The notes: generated by a model from the letters alone, not told the origin. Counted from the stretch's first letter, positions 33,301-45,704 are shown. The stretch is DNA of 64,000 nt from Owenia fusiformis (GCA_903813345.2 CAIIXF020000012.1:13684932-13748931); one strand, 5' to 3'. Numbers and translations: made by a program.

Positions 33301-35361
33301 AATCTAATCGAATTATGGAAGTGAGTGTAGCAACACAAAAATGGAATACAGAATCTTTCTGGGGCGGAATTTTTATTTATTGCGCCACAAAAGTCGTCAA
33401 GTCACACCCTATTTCAATATTTATATTTCCAGTATGGTATTTTTGAAAGATATGATATAATGCTCAAAGTTGTACTCAAACCATTTTACTCGAATAAGAG
33501 ATATTATTAATGATATCTTACCGTATGAAAGCCACACTTTACGATGGTGATCAACAATTCCAAAAATTCATTTTATCATGATATCGGGGATATAAAGTCA
33601 GCACGTGTCTGTTTTCGAGGCAAAACTCATTTCATTTTCAGAGCAGAAATTTTACGTCACGTGACATGACGTGTGTGGTTGAAACAATTTTGCCGTGAAA
33701 TACGATTTCGTAGATAAAAATTAAAAATCGAGTCATTCACTGTAATGTTGAGCCAATTAATTGCATGATCATGATTGCAATTGAGTGCGGAATCAGTCGA
33801 GTTGAAACGCTATTGAAAGCATGTAATGCCTTGGTCACTTTTGCCCCGATTTTCACTACGGCGCTCGGCCAATTGAGTATTTTGTTCAATTGTATTCAAT
33901 TTTGAACAAAATACTCAATCGGCCGAGCGCCGACTAATGGATCGAAGCATATGTGACCCAGGCATTACCAAGGCATAAGTTATACAACCGCAGATATTGC
34001 CAGTGTTTGGGGATTAAAATTTTTCAACCCGACTGTAATGCTGTAAGGCCAAAAAAATAATTATTGGGTTAACATTTTCAGTTATCGATATACAGTTTCG
34101 AATTCACAAATGCATTTTAATCAATTCCTTGAATATGTAATGAATAATATTGCAGTGCTCTTTCCTCAAGAATTTATTTTTGTGAAGTTCAATCAATTAA
34201 AATTATTTATTTGGCTATTCGGATGCGTGCGAATGTGAAACTAATGTTTATATCCACTTTGGTTCAGCCTTCGTAGTTGTTTGCAACAACAACTTTTCGA
34301 TTTAGCGCCAGAATAACTTGGCACACGATACGTCATGGTCAGGTGACCTCAGAAAGTGCGCAAAATAACAACATTTCAGAGGTTGACAGTCCTATCTTAA
34401 TAATTTTCGTGTCGTGTGGGGAAATATCACAAGCTTTGTAGTCAACATAACAAAACGGATGCTATTTGTGCTAAAAAGAAATATTAAGAGATTCTTTAAT
34501 TGGTTTTAGTACAACTTTAATCTTAAGTGAGGTTTATGAGCGGCAATTTTGAATTGAAAATGTGTCTATAAAACAATTTTATAACAATCATTTTTTGCCA
34601 CGGCCTGAAAGGTCTAAACACTGCAAGTCTTTTAACTGTTTAATGCTAGATTTTGTCTAGATTAACCTACAGAATATACCGATAAGGTCATGTCCCCTTA
34701 CAGTGAGATTTACTTGTAAAATATATATGTCATTATCGTAGAGTGAGTTGAATGCTCATGTTAAGGTGTCACTACGGTAATTCATTGAAAAATATTGGAA
34801 AAAAAATTCACAAAAGTCAAGTTTTGGGGTACATATCGCCATTTTCTAACGGAAAACCCATACAATGATTATATTTCTGCATTCCCCTATACATAACCTT
34901 CATCTTGACACTATATTTAACATAGGGGTTGCGTCTCGATTTTTAAATATCACTACGCCAACGTAGGGACTCATTTTTAGGTAAAATTCCTGCTTCGCCG
35001 ATGAAAATTAACGAATAAACTAATTCCAGTTTGCGGGATATTCTGGCAATTTTTTCTAAGAATGGTTCATTTAGGAACTTCTTGCTTTGCATACATACCT
35101 CAAATGGCCACAGCACATGCACTTAAACCTACTATACACATCATTGAAGTAGGCATGGCTTCGTTTTTAAAGAATTAAAAAACACCGTAGTGACACCTTA
35201 AGTGGATTTTAATTTTTAATTTCAGGTCGCTTCAACTTCCGGTTTCAATGTGGCAAAGACTCAGCTTGGAAACTGGGAGTATTTCAACGATAAGAGTCGA
35301 AGTACACCATGGCGTCTTGGTCTCAGCTATTGGTAGTATAGGACATCTGACAAAAGAGTAA
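30341..35361 (+). CDS. PGAM5-like: PGAM5-like paralogue, four exons, probable pseudoenzyme
   Basis: Exons: 30341-30666, 31210-31301, 31561-31957, 35226-35361. GT-AG junctions have phases 2, 1, 2 and the product is 316 aa. The start is ATG 30341 (MDVLNKRSNRKF). Architecture matches the divergent neighbour: anchor (about residues 12-31), charged coiled coil (NKIEVDELLQKIRVISDKIR) and WNNNWDK. In the catalytic domain the RHG-motif Arg is Thr and its Gly is Ile, leaving KTHIT with the His at 122. The central Arg is kept (SSKRSAIE, Arg186), but the second catalytic His is Pro (LVAPEVVVKY, 262). The C-terminal strands (RSLQLPVSMWQRLSLETGSI) are well kept. Exon 3 corresponds to exons 3 and 4 of the neighbour, so one intron differs. 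Full-length open frames with lost catalytic residues suggest a retained non-catalytic role. An AATAAA lies at about 35575. Confidence 0.88.
30823..31080. repeat. Low-complexity G/C-tract repeat in intron 1
   Basis: Runs of G and C with GGGCCCAAAAA and TTGGGCC words are arranged partly as inverted copies; the block starts GGCGGATTAGGGGGG. It looks like a decayed inverted-repeat element. Confidence 0.5.
32215..33254. mobile_element. Inverted-repeat element CCGGGTGTGCC, interrupted
   Basis: The ends CCGGGTGTGCCAAAAATGAG and the reverse complement of CCGGGTGTCCCAAAAATTGA pair over about 35 bp. It lies in intron 3 of the plus-strand PGAM5-like gene and is itself interrupted by the MITE at 32264. 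The terminal style recalls Tc1/mariner, but no clear TA flanks are seen. Confidence 0.6.
32264..32654. mobile_element. 391-bp palindromic MITE with TA flanks
   Basis: Long arms, over 100 bp each, begin GAGTCCATTTCACTGCTTCA and are bounded by TA on both sides. The insertion is nested within the CCGGGTGTGCC element. Facing near-identical open frames here are an effect of the palindrome, not genes. Confidence 0.85.
33826..33965. mobile_element. Palindromic MITE, copy 3 (intron 3 of the plus-strand gene)
   Basis: Same family as 25470 and 29254, in opposite orientation, with GGCGCTCGGCC in place of GGCGCCCGGCC. Confidence 0.85.
34765..35197. mobile_element. 433-bp MITE with TTAA target duplication
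   Basis: TTAA stands at both ends (34761-34764, 35198-35201) around GGTGTCACTACGGT and its inverse. TTAA duplication is the signature of piggyBac and Kolobok insertions. It ends 25 bp before the acceptor of the last exon of the plus-strand PGAM5-like gene. Confidence 0.8.
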
Positions 35362-35683
35362 AATATTTAAACTAAATAGAAATTCAAGACTGATGAACCA
35401 GATCTTGTGTTTTGAAAATTTATCGATTATTAAGGTTTTACACCAATGGTCATATGTAAAGAATATTTTGCATTTTTAGCTTTTAACACAGATTCAAGCA
35501 ATTTTAGCTAAAGAAATGTATATTTTATTTTTCAAAATTCATGCTTTGATCAAAATCCATGGTTTTTATAGTTTAATAAATATCGAATTACACTAGTGTT
35601 GAAGATTTGATTGCACCGTTTCAATGTCAACCACAACGCTCAAACTGAAAATAGCGAGGTCAAAACATCAAGTTTGATCAAGA

Positions 35684-36183
35684 NNNNNNNNNNNNNNNNN
35701 NNNNNNNNNNNNNNNNNNNNNNNNNNNNNNNNNNNNNNNNNNNNNNNNNNNNNNNNNNNNNNNNNNNNNNNNNNNNNNNNNNNNNNNNNNNNNNNNNNNN
35801 NNNNNNNNNNNNNNNNNNNNNNNNNNNNNNNNNNNNNNNNNNNNNNNNNNNNNNNNNNNNNNNNNNNNNNNNNNNNNNNNNNNNNNNNNNNNNNNNNNNN
35901 NNNNNNNNNNNNNNNNNNNNNNNNNNNNNNNNNNNNNNNNNNNNNNNNNNNNNNNNNNNNNNNNNNNNNNNNNNNNNNNNNNNNNNNNNNNNNNNNNNNN
36001 NNNNNNNNNNNNNNNNNNNNNNNNNNNNNNNNNNNNNNNNNNNNNNNNNNNNNNNNNNNNNNNNNNNNNNNNNNNNNNNNNNNNNNNNNNNNNNNNNNNN
36101 NNNNNNNNNNNNNNNNNNNNNNNNNNNNNNNNNNNNNNNNNNNNNNNNNNNNNNNNNNNNNNNNNNNNNNNNNNNNNNNNNNN
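35684..36183. other. Assembly gap (500 N)
   Basis: Exactly 500 N, a placeholder length. Unique sequence ends before it and satellite begins after it, so the array edge is inside. Confidence 1.
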
Positions 36184-38060
36184 TGGCATGTACCAGTATG
36201 ACGTACGACTCTTCGGAAAATTGACATTTCGTCAAGAGCGCAAATTGCATAAGCGATTTAAGACGAATTGGATATTATATATCCCCCTAACAGAGAAGTC
36301 AATCGATACATCCCTCATGTGGCAAACGTAAAAATATATACATAAACCTCTCACAATATATCAAACTAGTCGCTGCTACCAGTGCGATGTACAGCTGGTC
36401 AGAAAATTGACATTCCGTACATAGCCCAAAGTAAATCAGACTTGTATGACAAATTAGATACTCAATATCTCATGAATAGAATGACCAATCAACAAGTCCT
36501 CGGTAGGGCAAATGTAAAAATGTATCCTGAAACATCTCACTAAATAACAAATATCATGCTGCCACCAGCGTTACGTACGACTGGTCCTCACAATATATCA
36601 AACTACTCGCTGCTACCAGTGCGATGTACAGCTGGTCCGAAAATTGACATTCCGTACATAGCCCAAAGTAAATCAGACTTGTATGACGAATTAGATACTC
36701 AATATCTCATGAATAGAACGACCAATCAACAAGTCCTCGGTAGGGCAAATGTCAAAATGTATCCAGAAACATCTCACTAAATAACAAATATCATGCTGTC
36801 ACCAGCGTTACGTACGACTGGTCCGAAAATTGACATTTCCTCCAGAGCACAAACTGCATCATACATTTAAGACAAACTAGATATAAAATATATCACGAAC
36901 GGGAACATCATTCATTAAATCCATTCAAGACCATACTCCAAAATATATACTTAAACGTCTCACAAAATTGCAAAGGACTGGCATGTACCAGTGTGACGTA
37001 CGACTCTTCGGAAAATTGGCATTTCGTCAAGAACGCAAATTGCATAAGCGATTTGAGACGAATTTGATATCATATATCCCCCTAACAGAGAAGTCAATCG
37101 ATACATCCCTCCTTTTGCAAACGTAAAAATATATACATAAACGTCTCACAATATATCAAACTAGTCGCTGCTACCAGTGCGATGTACAGCTGGTCCGAAA
37201 ATTGACATTCCGTACATAGCCCAAAGTAAGTCAGACTTGTATGACGAATTAGATACTCAATATCTCATGAATAGAACGACCAATCAACTGGGAAAATGTC
37301 AAAATGTATCCTGAAACATCTTACTAAATAACAAATATCATGCTGTCACCACCGTTACGTACGACTGGTCCGAAAATTGACATTTCCTCCAGAGCACTAA
37401 CTGCATCATAGATTTAAGACGAATTAAATATAAAATATATCACGAATGGGAATATCATTCATTAAATCCATTCAAGAGCATACTCCAAAATATATACTTA
37501 AACGTCTCACAAAATTGCAAAGGACTGGCATGTAACAGTGTGACGTACGACTGGTCAGAAAATTGACATTTCGTCAAGAGCGCAAATTGCATAAGCGATT
37601 TAGGACGAATTGGATATTATATATCCCCCTAACAGAGAAGTCAATCGATACATCCCTCCTTTGGCAAACGTAAAAATATATACATAAACGTCTCACAATA
37701 TATCAAACTAGTCGCTGCTACCAGTGCGATGTACAGCTGGTCAGAAAATTGACATTCCGTACATAGCCCAAAGTAAATCAGACTTGTATGACAAATTAGA
37801 TACTCAATATCTCATGAATAGAATGACCAATCAACAAGTCCTTGGTAGGGAAAATGTAAAAATGTATCCTGAAACATCTCACCAAATAACAAATATCATG
37901 CTGCCACCAGCGTTACGTACGACTGGTCCGAAAATTGACATTTCCTCCAGAGCACAAACTGCATCATAGATTTAAGACGAACTAAATATAAAATATATCA
38001 CGAACGGGAACATCATTCATTAAATCCATTCAAGATCATACTCCAAAATATATACTTAAA
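36184..38060 (+). repeat. Satellite array, 186-bp monomers in 558-bp trimers (left part)
   Basis: Three monomer types alternate: type A (ACCAGTGTGACGTACGACTC), type B (ACCAGTGCGATGTACAGCTG) and type C (ACCAGCGTTACGTACGACTG). All three share the core GAAAATTGACATT about 20 bp in. Successive starts at 36615, 36801, 36987, 37173, 37348 and 37534 give 186-bp spacing except for one shortened copy. Short frames in monomer B are translations of the repeat. Confidence 0.95.
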
Positions 38061-38066
38061 TACTCT

Positions 38067-38357
38067 TTGAAAAACATGCCGAATGATAAAACACCCGGAA
38101 ACGATGGATTCACCACAAACTTTTATAAATTTTTTTGGATTGATATTAAAACGCTTGTTGTAGATAGTTTAAATTATGCATTCCAAACCGGAGAAATGTC
38201 GGTTAGTCAAAAACAAGGAGTAATTATTCTTATTCCTAAGAAAGATAAACTAAGATTGTTTTTAAAAAATTGGCGACCGATCACACTCCTAAATACGGAC
38301 TATAAAATCTGCACTAAAGCAATAGCCAACAGAATCAGAAAAGTTTTGCCAACTATA
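38067..38357 (+). pseudogene. LINE reverse transcriptase, N-terminal fragment
   Basis: This is the start of the RT domain: PNDKTPGNDGFTTNFYKFFW, then QGVIILIPKKDK and NWRPITLLNTDYKI, the standard first blocks of non-LTR RTs. It is cut 5' by truncation and 3' by the large inverted-repeat element, entering that element's terminal repeat after codon ATA at 38357. The frame continues exactly at 49106 once the element and one copy of TATA are removed. Confidence 0.9.
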
Positions 38358-39793
38358 AACAGGATCTTAAGAGGTTCTGGACAAATCATTTGATTCTGGA
38401 CTTGACATATTTTTTTTCCAACGAAATCACATCCAAGGGTTGAATTTTTATTGGATATTTAGAGAGCGAGTCCTGTATTGATTTCAATAAAAAGGTTAAA
38501 ATAGAACGCTATTTGAGAGTTAATCTTATACTTTCATTACATTGATAAATTAAGGCAAATTCTGAAAAATTTTAAAGTGCATTTTTTATGAAATATTATC
38601 CAAGTATTTAGATGAAACGGTCTTATTTAAATACAAATCATAACATGATGATATTTTTTCATAAAATATTTCTTCAAGAAATTCAATTGAAGGCTCAAGA
38701 TAAAACGAGCTTATTTAGGTGAAAACCCTTACATGATGATGTGTTTTCATGACTTCTTTCATAAAATTCCATCAAGGGGTGAAAATAAAATGATCGAATT
38801 TAAGTGATTTAAGGATCACGAGGATAGGTTTTCTTGGATATTTTCTATGAAATCCCATCCAGTGGTCAAGGTAAAATTTTTATTTGGTATATTTGGTCAC
38901 GTGTTCGAACCCATAGAACCATATAGGAACGTCATTTTGAATGTTACGTGATAAATCCATATAAGGCTTTTAGAACAATGTGGGGAAAGATGAGGGGAAA
39001 CCCCTGACACCTGTTCACGATTTTATCCGAACGTTCATCGGATCATTTCGGTTTTTATGCACTTCATTATTTTACCGAAGTTTGCCGATTCGATTCGTCG
39101 TATTTCGGAATATTGGGGACAATTTTATACTCCATTGGGAGTATTTTTAATCTACTTCTTATTACGAAGATTCCCGAACCTTGTTCGGATTAATCCGGAT
39201 TTTCTGACCTACTTCATCTACCGAGATTTAACGAGTTTACATTCGGCTCATTTCGGAATCCTGGTGACAATTTTATACTCCATTGGAGTATTTTTGATCT
39301 ACTTCTTATGACGAAGATTTCCGAACCTTGTTCGGATTAATCCGGATTTTCTGACCTACTTCATCTACCGAGATTTAACGAGTTTACATTCGTCTCATTT
39401 CGGAATCCTGGTGACAATTTTATACTCCATTGGAGTATTTTTGATCTACTTTTTCTGGATTTTGCCCTACTTATTATATCTTTACAACAAGCAAATCAAA
39501 AAATTCGCCATGAACGGGTCTCGATCGACTAACCTAGAGCATGGAAGCTAGGCACGTTAGCCATGAGGCTAACGTGCAACCGATACGAAAGGATAAAAGT
39601 ATTATATATTTATACCGAGCGTCAATTCAAAATGATCTTCACTTTTGACTGCACGTAAATACAACTCGTCAGTTGTATCCAGAATAGATGAACGCCTATG
39701 GTACTAGTGAATAACCAAGTCCCATGCGAGTGGTTCGCACCCCACCGTGATATGTTATTTTTGCTTTTTTAATACGACAGAAAGGAGCAAGGT
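38358..39793 (+). repeat. Left terminal inverted repeat of the 10.7-kb element
   Basis: Matches the reverse complement of 47667-49101. It contains the 148-bp tandem repeat (starts near 39123, 39271 and 39418), a perfect hairpin GCACGTTAGCC/GGCTAACGTGC at 39557-39582 and, near the inner end, a tRNA-like B box (GTGGTTCGCACCCCAC, about 39730). Confidence 0.92.
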
Positions 39794-42700
39794 CACTGGC
39801 ATGTAGCGGTCCTGATATCGATACATTCTACACGCAATAAAACCAGATACCTGCGTGTGATTAAAACTACATGTTAGAGCGTCGATATCCTACAAATCCT
39901 ATTTTTTCATAAAAATATTTTTTCATGAAATCCAATCGAAGGGTGAAGATAAAACTATCTTTTAGGTAAAACAGCTTTACATGATCTGGTGATGTGTTTT
40001 CATAACTTTTTTCATAAAAGACCATTCTCGGTTTGGAGAACAAAGTTCGTCACTCTAATTGAGCGTTATCCCTGCTTCGGACAAATTTGATTTTTTTACA
40101 TAATATAGATTTGAATGTCTTCTTTTGAATAGTCATAGTTTAATTTGGGTTATATTTCTAGATTTTTCATATAAAAATTACTAGTGAAACACCCAACGTC
40201 GCTTTTATGATTCGTACCACTTTTTTAACTTGGTGTATTGCATATTTCCGTGGGTTGATTTGAAAAAAAGACAAACAACGTATACATGAATATGTCATAA
40301 GCATATAGTGAGATAATTGTTAGATTAGGTTTGCTATAAGTGACTTTAAAACAAAAAAATAAAAAACATTAGTTCACGTGTTAAAGTCCCATTGACCACG
40401 ACATCAAGGAAAATTGAGCTTTTTGTCATCAGACATCTTTATAGATGGAACTAGCTATGTACTACATTTTTAAATACACTCACATTGTACATGTAGCTGT
40501 AATATCTAAGATGTTATTTTTATTGATGAAAAGATTCTTACATACTAAAGTTACATTAAAATATCAATTGCAATAGCCACCTGTTTTTAACATCCCTTTG
40601 TCACTCATCCCTTAATTATCTCTGTGTATCTTAAACGTGTGTGTGTTCGATGTTGATAGCACCCGAGTGCAACCTAAGGAGCACATACAATACATTTTGT
40701 GTATGCCCAGTCTGGCCGCCTTATATCTGCCTGCACCGAGAAATGGGCGCAGCTTTGACAATTAACGAATGATATAACGATATCACGGATTTCACCGAAT
40801 GTTATTCATCCCTAAATAGCTTTTTTATTTAGTCTTATGATCCGACTGATGTTTCAATTTTTTGCAGTGACTCTGAAATTGCTGCGCCAGATATGACATC
40901 ACAGCGACTCATTTTCCTACATTTAAAGGGTTCCGATTAGCATCCCGTATAAAAACAATATGGCGGCTCCAGACTAATCAACTGGATCAGCCCATTTTTA
41001 AGAAATAAGGGGAGTTCTGTAAAATCCAGTTTATTGAAATTGTCTTTGAGATAACGTAATTCGTTTATAATGATTTTGAAAACGTTATCCAAAGAGTGAT
41101 TGCGTTCAAAGAATACATGTACAACAGCCAATATAAATCCTTGTAGTAGAAACCGGTTTGTCTTGCTTTGTTTCATTTGTAGGATATTTCGTATGCCAAG
41201 CTGTGTGCTATTACGTTATGGGGAAATTTAGATGCCAATTTTTCCTTATTGTACACAAATAGAAGATCCTGAAACTTCACCCATAAATGTGGAATTGATT
41301 TGTCAAAATAAAAATCACCCTTTTATAAATGTGTGACGATCTATAATATACTTATGCTATATAACAGTTAGAGGTGTTGACACAACGACATCGAACCTGT
41401 GAACCCTTGAGTATTATTCCGGGATCGGGCCTTTTATACTAAACGGTGAGCAACACCAGAAACGAGCGTTCGATTTGCTAAACGATATGCGTCACCCTTT
41501 AAATCACTAAACTAAATCAATTGAAACATAATCATTAAAGAATGAGGACCTTGTATTTTACTTTGGACGAGGGTAGTGGCCATGTCTTGGCATGGCTAGT
41601 TGTGCATTAACGTTTGATACTGTTGTGCGGATAAAAATAATGAATATATGTTAAAGTAGCACTAAACAGATACTTTTAAAGTTAAAAGAATATAGTTACA
41701 TTTAAAGAATGGGCCCAACGAATAGATATTGAATATAGGACTCGTTTGATGAAACGTTCGTTCTTTTAATTCTAATAAACCTAGAAATCAATCAACGATT
41801 AAGTAAATTGACAAGACTTCATGTTCAAGTTGGCTGAATTTCGTGTAACTTAACTCTGTTATGTTTCTAGATTTTACATATGGAGAACAGAATTCGAAAT
41901 CATAATCACAATCGTATTTTAAGGCAAATAGGCCATGAATATGCTTTTAGTTACACGGTGGATGATCAAATTAACACATTTTGGATGTTGAATTTCATTT
42001 CAAGTTCATTCGAATTTACGCATTATCGTGGGAAAGCCCATGGCATTATCCAATAAAATTGATATATATACTGTCTAGGCTGAGACTAACATATATAATG
42101 TTATTTAATGTATTTAATATACAGGATATATCTGAGAAAGTTATGCAATATATCTACACGAGAAATAGTAGGGACCGAGGGTTGATATATTACCTTTACC
42201 TGTCGAAAATCGAGTATAAACTATGAGGATTAGATACGCATTGAATGTAATGGAACCGTCATGTAATAATTAGAAATGATAATCACAATCAAATCATGAA
42301 TATTTTATCTAGATTTAAAGTGCTTAAGATTTATTTTTAAAACTCAACCGAACTATTAACATTTAAAAGCACCGAACGAATTTTCTGGGGATTGCTGATG
42401 AGCGGGTGGGATGGGATGGGAGGGATAAAATGAAATACTAGATAAAATATTGATACCTTTACGCATGTCAATCTCAAATAAGAATGCATATATCATTATC
42501 TCTTTTATTCTTCTGTATTGTAATACGATAGTCTGATTATTGTCAATATCCTACACATGAAATAATGTACAACGTGTATTCTACATTGAATAACAAACGA
42601 AATAAAACTCATCTTTGTACGAATTTATTTTTCATATGACACAAAGTAACATAACATTGTTATATGTTGCATTTACGACTACTACAGCAAATCAGAAAAT

Positions 42701-42814
42701 TCGTACAATATCAAACGTAAGAGTTGTTCACAAATACATTGGTATTTTGATATGAGTATCATGTAGTATTAAAATATTAAAATCATATGATCAGCAAGTT
42801 TATTAGTTCAACAA
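39794..42814. other. Interior of the 10.7-kb element, left half
   Basis: AT-rich sequence. Apart from the 79-aa minus-strand frame nothing is recognised; there are no transposase, polymerase or integrase motifs in any frame I could read. Confidence 0.5.
40937..41176 (-). CDS. Unrecognised 79-aa frame inside the 10.7-kb element
   Basis: Starts at an ATG (MKQSKTNRFLLQGF), has a mixed, helix-prone composition and ends GLIQLISLEPPYCFYTGC. It is the most protein-like of the interior frames, but I recognise no family and see no neighbouring exon. It may be chance or a relic. Confidence 0.2.
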   Translation of the reverse strand: MKQSKTNRFLLQGFILAVVHVFFERNHSLDNVFKIIINELRYLKDNFNKLDFTELPLFLKNGLIQLISLEPPYCFYTGC

Positions 42815-42881
42815 GTTAAACCCAATACCACGGCTTTCATTTATTAATCTGAATGTTCTTGTTGCCGTGATTGGGTTTAAC
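42815..42881. repeat. Hairpin GTTAAACCCAAT
   Basis: Arms GTTAAACCCAATACCACGGC and GCCGTGATTGGGTTTAAC pair around a loop of about 29 bp. Confidence 0.75.
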
Positions 42882-43566
42882 TTCCGTGGTATGCTTTCAT
42901 TTGTTGCAAATTCTCACTATCAGTTATTAATTAAACGCGCATGAAATTACTTATTAATTGACAACAATATAAAAACACATAACATCAAGCGATTCAACAC
43001 AATATTATTGTATTAAATGGTCATTTATACAAGTAAAATGAGGTTAAACTTACCAATCTCTAAAATGACATTCCGCATGTCCGTCATTGTGTCTGTTCGT
43101 CCCGGGTTTAAAATTTAAACTATTGAAACGAAATTGTTGTCAAATAGATTGATAATTATCACGCGATTACTCGGGATATAAAGATCAATTTTGAGGATAA
43201 CAGGTATCTTTGATTGATTTATGTAGCGCTTGTATACACGCAAATTAGTTATTAATTGCAAACCTACTGTTCGTTGATGCAGTGTCGCAATGACGGTCAA
43301 TTCCTGAAACGATTTGCAATTTCGATGTTACCGGAGCTGACCGACATTTTCGTAAAATTCCAAACCTATCTCCAATATTTTCGTAATTAATAAATTATGC
43401 ATCAATAGGGTCTAAGGGGGATACGGGATGGTGTGTATGTATTCATAAGGTATGTATGCATGCTTGAATCACATTCTTTATGTAATATTACCATGTTTTC
43501 AGTGTTAATTAGTTCCGCTGGTCGAAACCTGCGGAACGCGCAACAAGGGCAAAATGATCATGGAGG

Positions 43567-43627
43567 TTAGACCTAGCCGGGGCCATAAGACATGTCAGAT
43601 AAGAAACGAGGCCCAGGCTAGGTCTAA
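43567..43627. repeat. Hairpin TTAGACCTAGCC
   Basis: TTAGACCTAGCCGGGGCC pairs with GGCCCAGGCTAGGTCTAA around a loop of about 25 bp. Confidence 0.75.
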
Positions 43628-44259
43628 TGTTGTTGGACTACAAGTTTATAAGCTTAATATTGTATTGTTTTTTATTTAAGTGTCGCATGCTTAATTTCAT
43701 ACATATACATCTGTACAATCATCCAAAAAGCCTCGAGCCACCAATGGCTTATGAGACACTGCTAATCAAAATAAATCATATAATATTATATAATAAGATG
43801 CATAATATGAGTCAGTTGCAGAAATAGGATTATGAATAAAGCAAAGTTCATGACCTCTATTACGAACATTGTTTGATGAACTCGATCACTCAGTCAGTTG
43901 TTGAACATATGCAAATGTGGTCAGGTTATAAATATAAGTACAATTTAAGTCCATGATATTTTCACATATTGAACATAACACTCAGTTCACAAAGAGATGT
44001 ATACAAATCTAATCCACAAGTAGAAATGATTGTTTCATGCTGTTTATGCATTGTGTATAAACTGTAATCCAAAACATGAATAAAGTGGGCAAGAGGTGGT
44101 TGTATGATGGCCCATAAAATCACATTATGTAACACCGGCACCCTGGTTCAATATAGTGCAGTGGCCCATGTTTGATATACGTACATCAAAACTCATGTTT
44201 TTTCAAGGAAAGAAGCTAGATTAGTGATATATTGAAAAATCAAACTACTATACCCCAAT

Positions 44260-44470
44260 ACTGTAGCCCGTATTTCTTTAAAAGGAATACAGGCTACAGT
44301 GAAGTTGCAAATGGAGGACCTTTGTTTATTTCCATAGTTCTGGAGGAATACTAGATTTTACATTGTATAGATTCATCGAGCAGTTTGCAACGCACTATCA
44401 CCAGAAAAGTCCTATGGAAAAGGACAAAGAATACCCGCTCTATTTGCAACTTAACTGTACCCTGTATTCT
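44260..44470. repeat. Overlapping inverted repeats around GAATACAGGCTACAG
   Basis: A tight palindrome at 44260-44300 (ACTGTAGCC ... GGCTACAGT) overlaps a longer inverted repeat whose other end is TTGCAACTTAACTGTACCC at about 44449-44468. It looks like a MITE with one duplicated terminus. Confidence 0.6.
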
Positions 44471-45283
44471 TTTTAAATGTGTTCACGTGGTAGGGTAGTG
44501 TGATACTCCCTCTGCCTATGCCTACATCGTTCAATCTTTTTTTCATAGTATAACGCCTTATTAATACAATAGTTATTGAGCTGTTAAGAAAACATACTAA
44601 CAAACAAACCACCGAGTTTAGAGTAAGACATATACATGTATTGTTCTATTATCAAATCATATATTGTGTCCCAATTCTAAAACGTTAACAGTTTATGGTG
44701 TACAATAAAACTATTACTATTAACCACTTTAATATATTTAGACATAAAATATCAAGTTACTCATCAGCCAACAAATCTCAAAATATCGAAAAATGAAAAA
44801 TACGAGGTACTTGTTCACTCAAATCTAGGAGTCAATTGGTAATGTGTACCTATAGATAGTTCTCAAAGTAAATGAGCAAAAGCGTAACATTTGTATGTAG
44901 CATGCTTCATAAAACACTAAACTTAGCCCAAAAAGTAAGCGTGCATTTTGTTCCTGGCACTGATTGGTTAATAAGTGAATACAATTCGTTGAATGCACGA
45001 TGCACTCAAAAGATTAGCAGCTGGGAAAGGCTATTGAACAAAAAGTACACTTTCGTACTCAAAAAAGGATTACCCTTTTACAACTTTGACAACTTTGAAG
45101 CATGAACTTCGGAAGATCTAACGAAATGTACTTACTGTTACCCTGTGGATCCCAGGGTTTTGATATGTTCTACAAAGTCATGCAAAGACAGACCATATAT
45201 GCACTAAAAATATCTGTGACACTTGTATGATATGTATTCCACTTTGAACCACCATCTATTTCAATATTGTGAAAATATATATT

Positions 45284-45704
45284 TTGTATTCGCGAATGCC
45301 GCTAACGCCTGTCGGCTACCGGATAAACCTACTTTACTATTTTATGGGCAATTCATTAAAATATTAATGGAATATTGTCAGGTTCTTTTCATATTTAAAT
45401 GAGTCGCCCATAGAATGGTAGGTTAATCCGGAAGCTGAAATCTTCCATTCCCAAATCATAGTCTTAGCTTGTATTCGCAAATGCAACTAACGCCTGTCGG
45501 CTACCGGATTAACCTATTATTTTACTGGAAACTCATGTCAATACGAATAGTACCTGCCACTATTCCATTCATATTTAAATGACTTGGTCATATTATACTG
45601 GGTTAATCAGGTAGCCGGAAGGCGTTAGTTGCATTCGCGAATATAAGGTTAGCTTGTATTCAATAATGCAAGAAACGCCTGTCGGCTACCGGATTAAACT
45701 ACCT
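45284..45704. repeat. Tandem copies of a MITE with CGCCTGTCGGCTACCGGAT arms
   Basis: Starts near 45284, 45469 and 45654 give a 185-bp period. Each full unit ends with the inverse arm (GGTTAATC, GTAGCCGG, AAGGCGTTAGTTGCATTCG). There are two units plus a left-arm fragment. Confidence 0.75.

Noticed and set aside
35611-36250. Long frames across the N run, and likewise at 52169-52844
   Set aside because: They consist almost entirely of unknown bases.
36556-37969. Repeated 74-81 aa frames in the satellite
   Set aside because: They are translations of monomers B and C; they break whenever a monomer has an indel and look like no protein.
39057-39311. 84-aa frame, identical to one at 48148-48402
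   Set aside because: Both lie in the inverted repeats of the 10.7-kb element and run through its 148-bp tandem repeats; identity reflects the arms, and the frame has no recognisable protein features.
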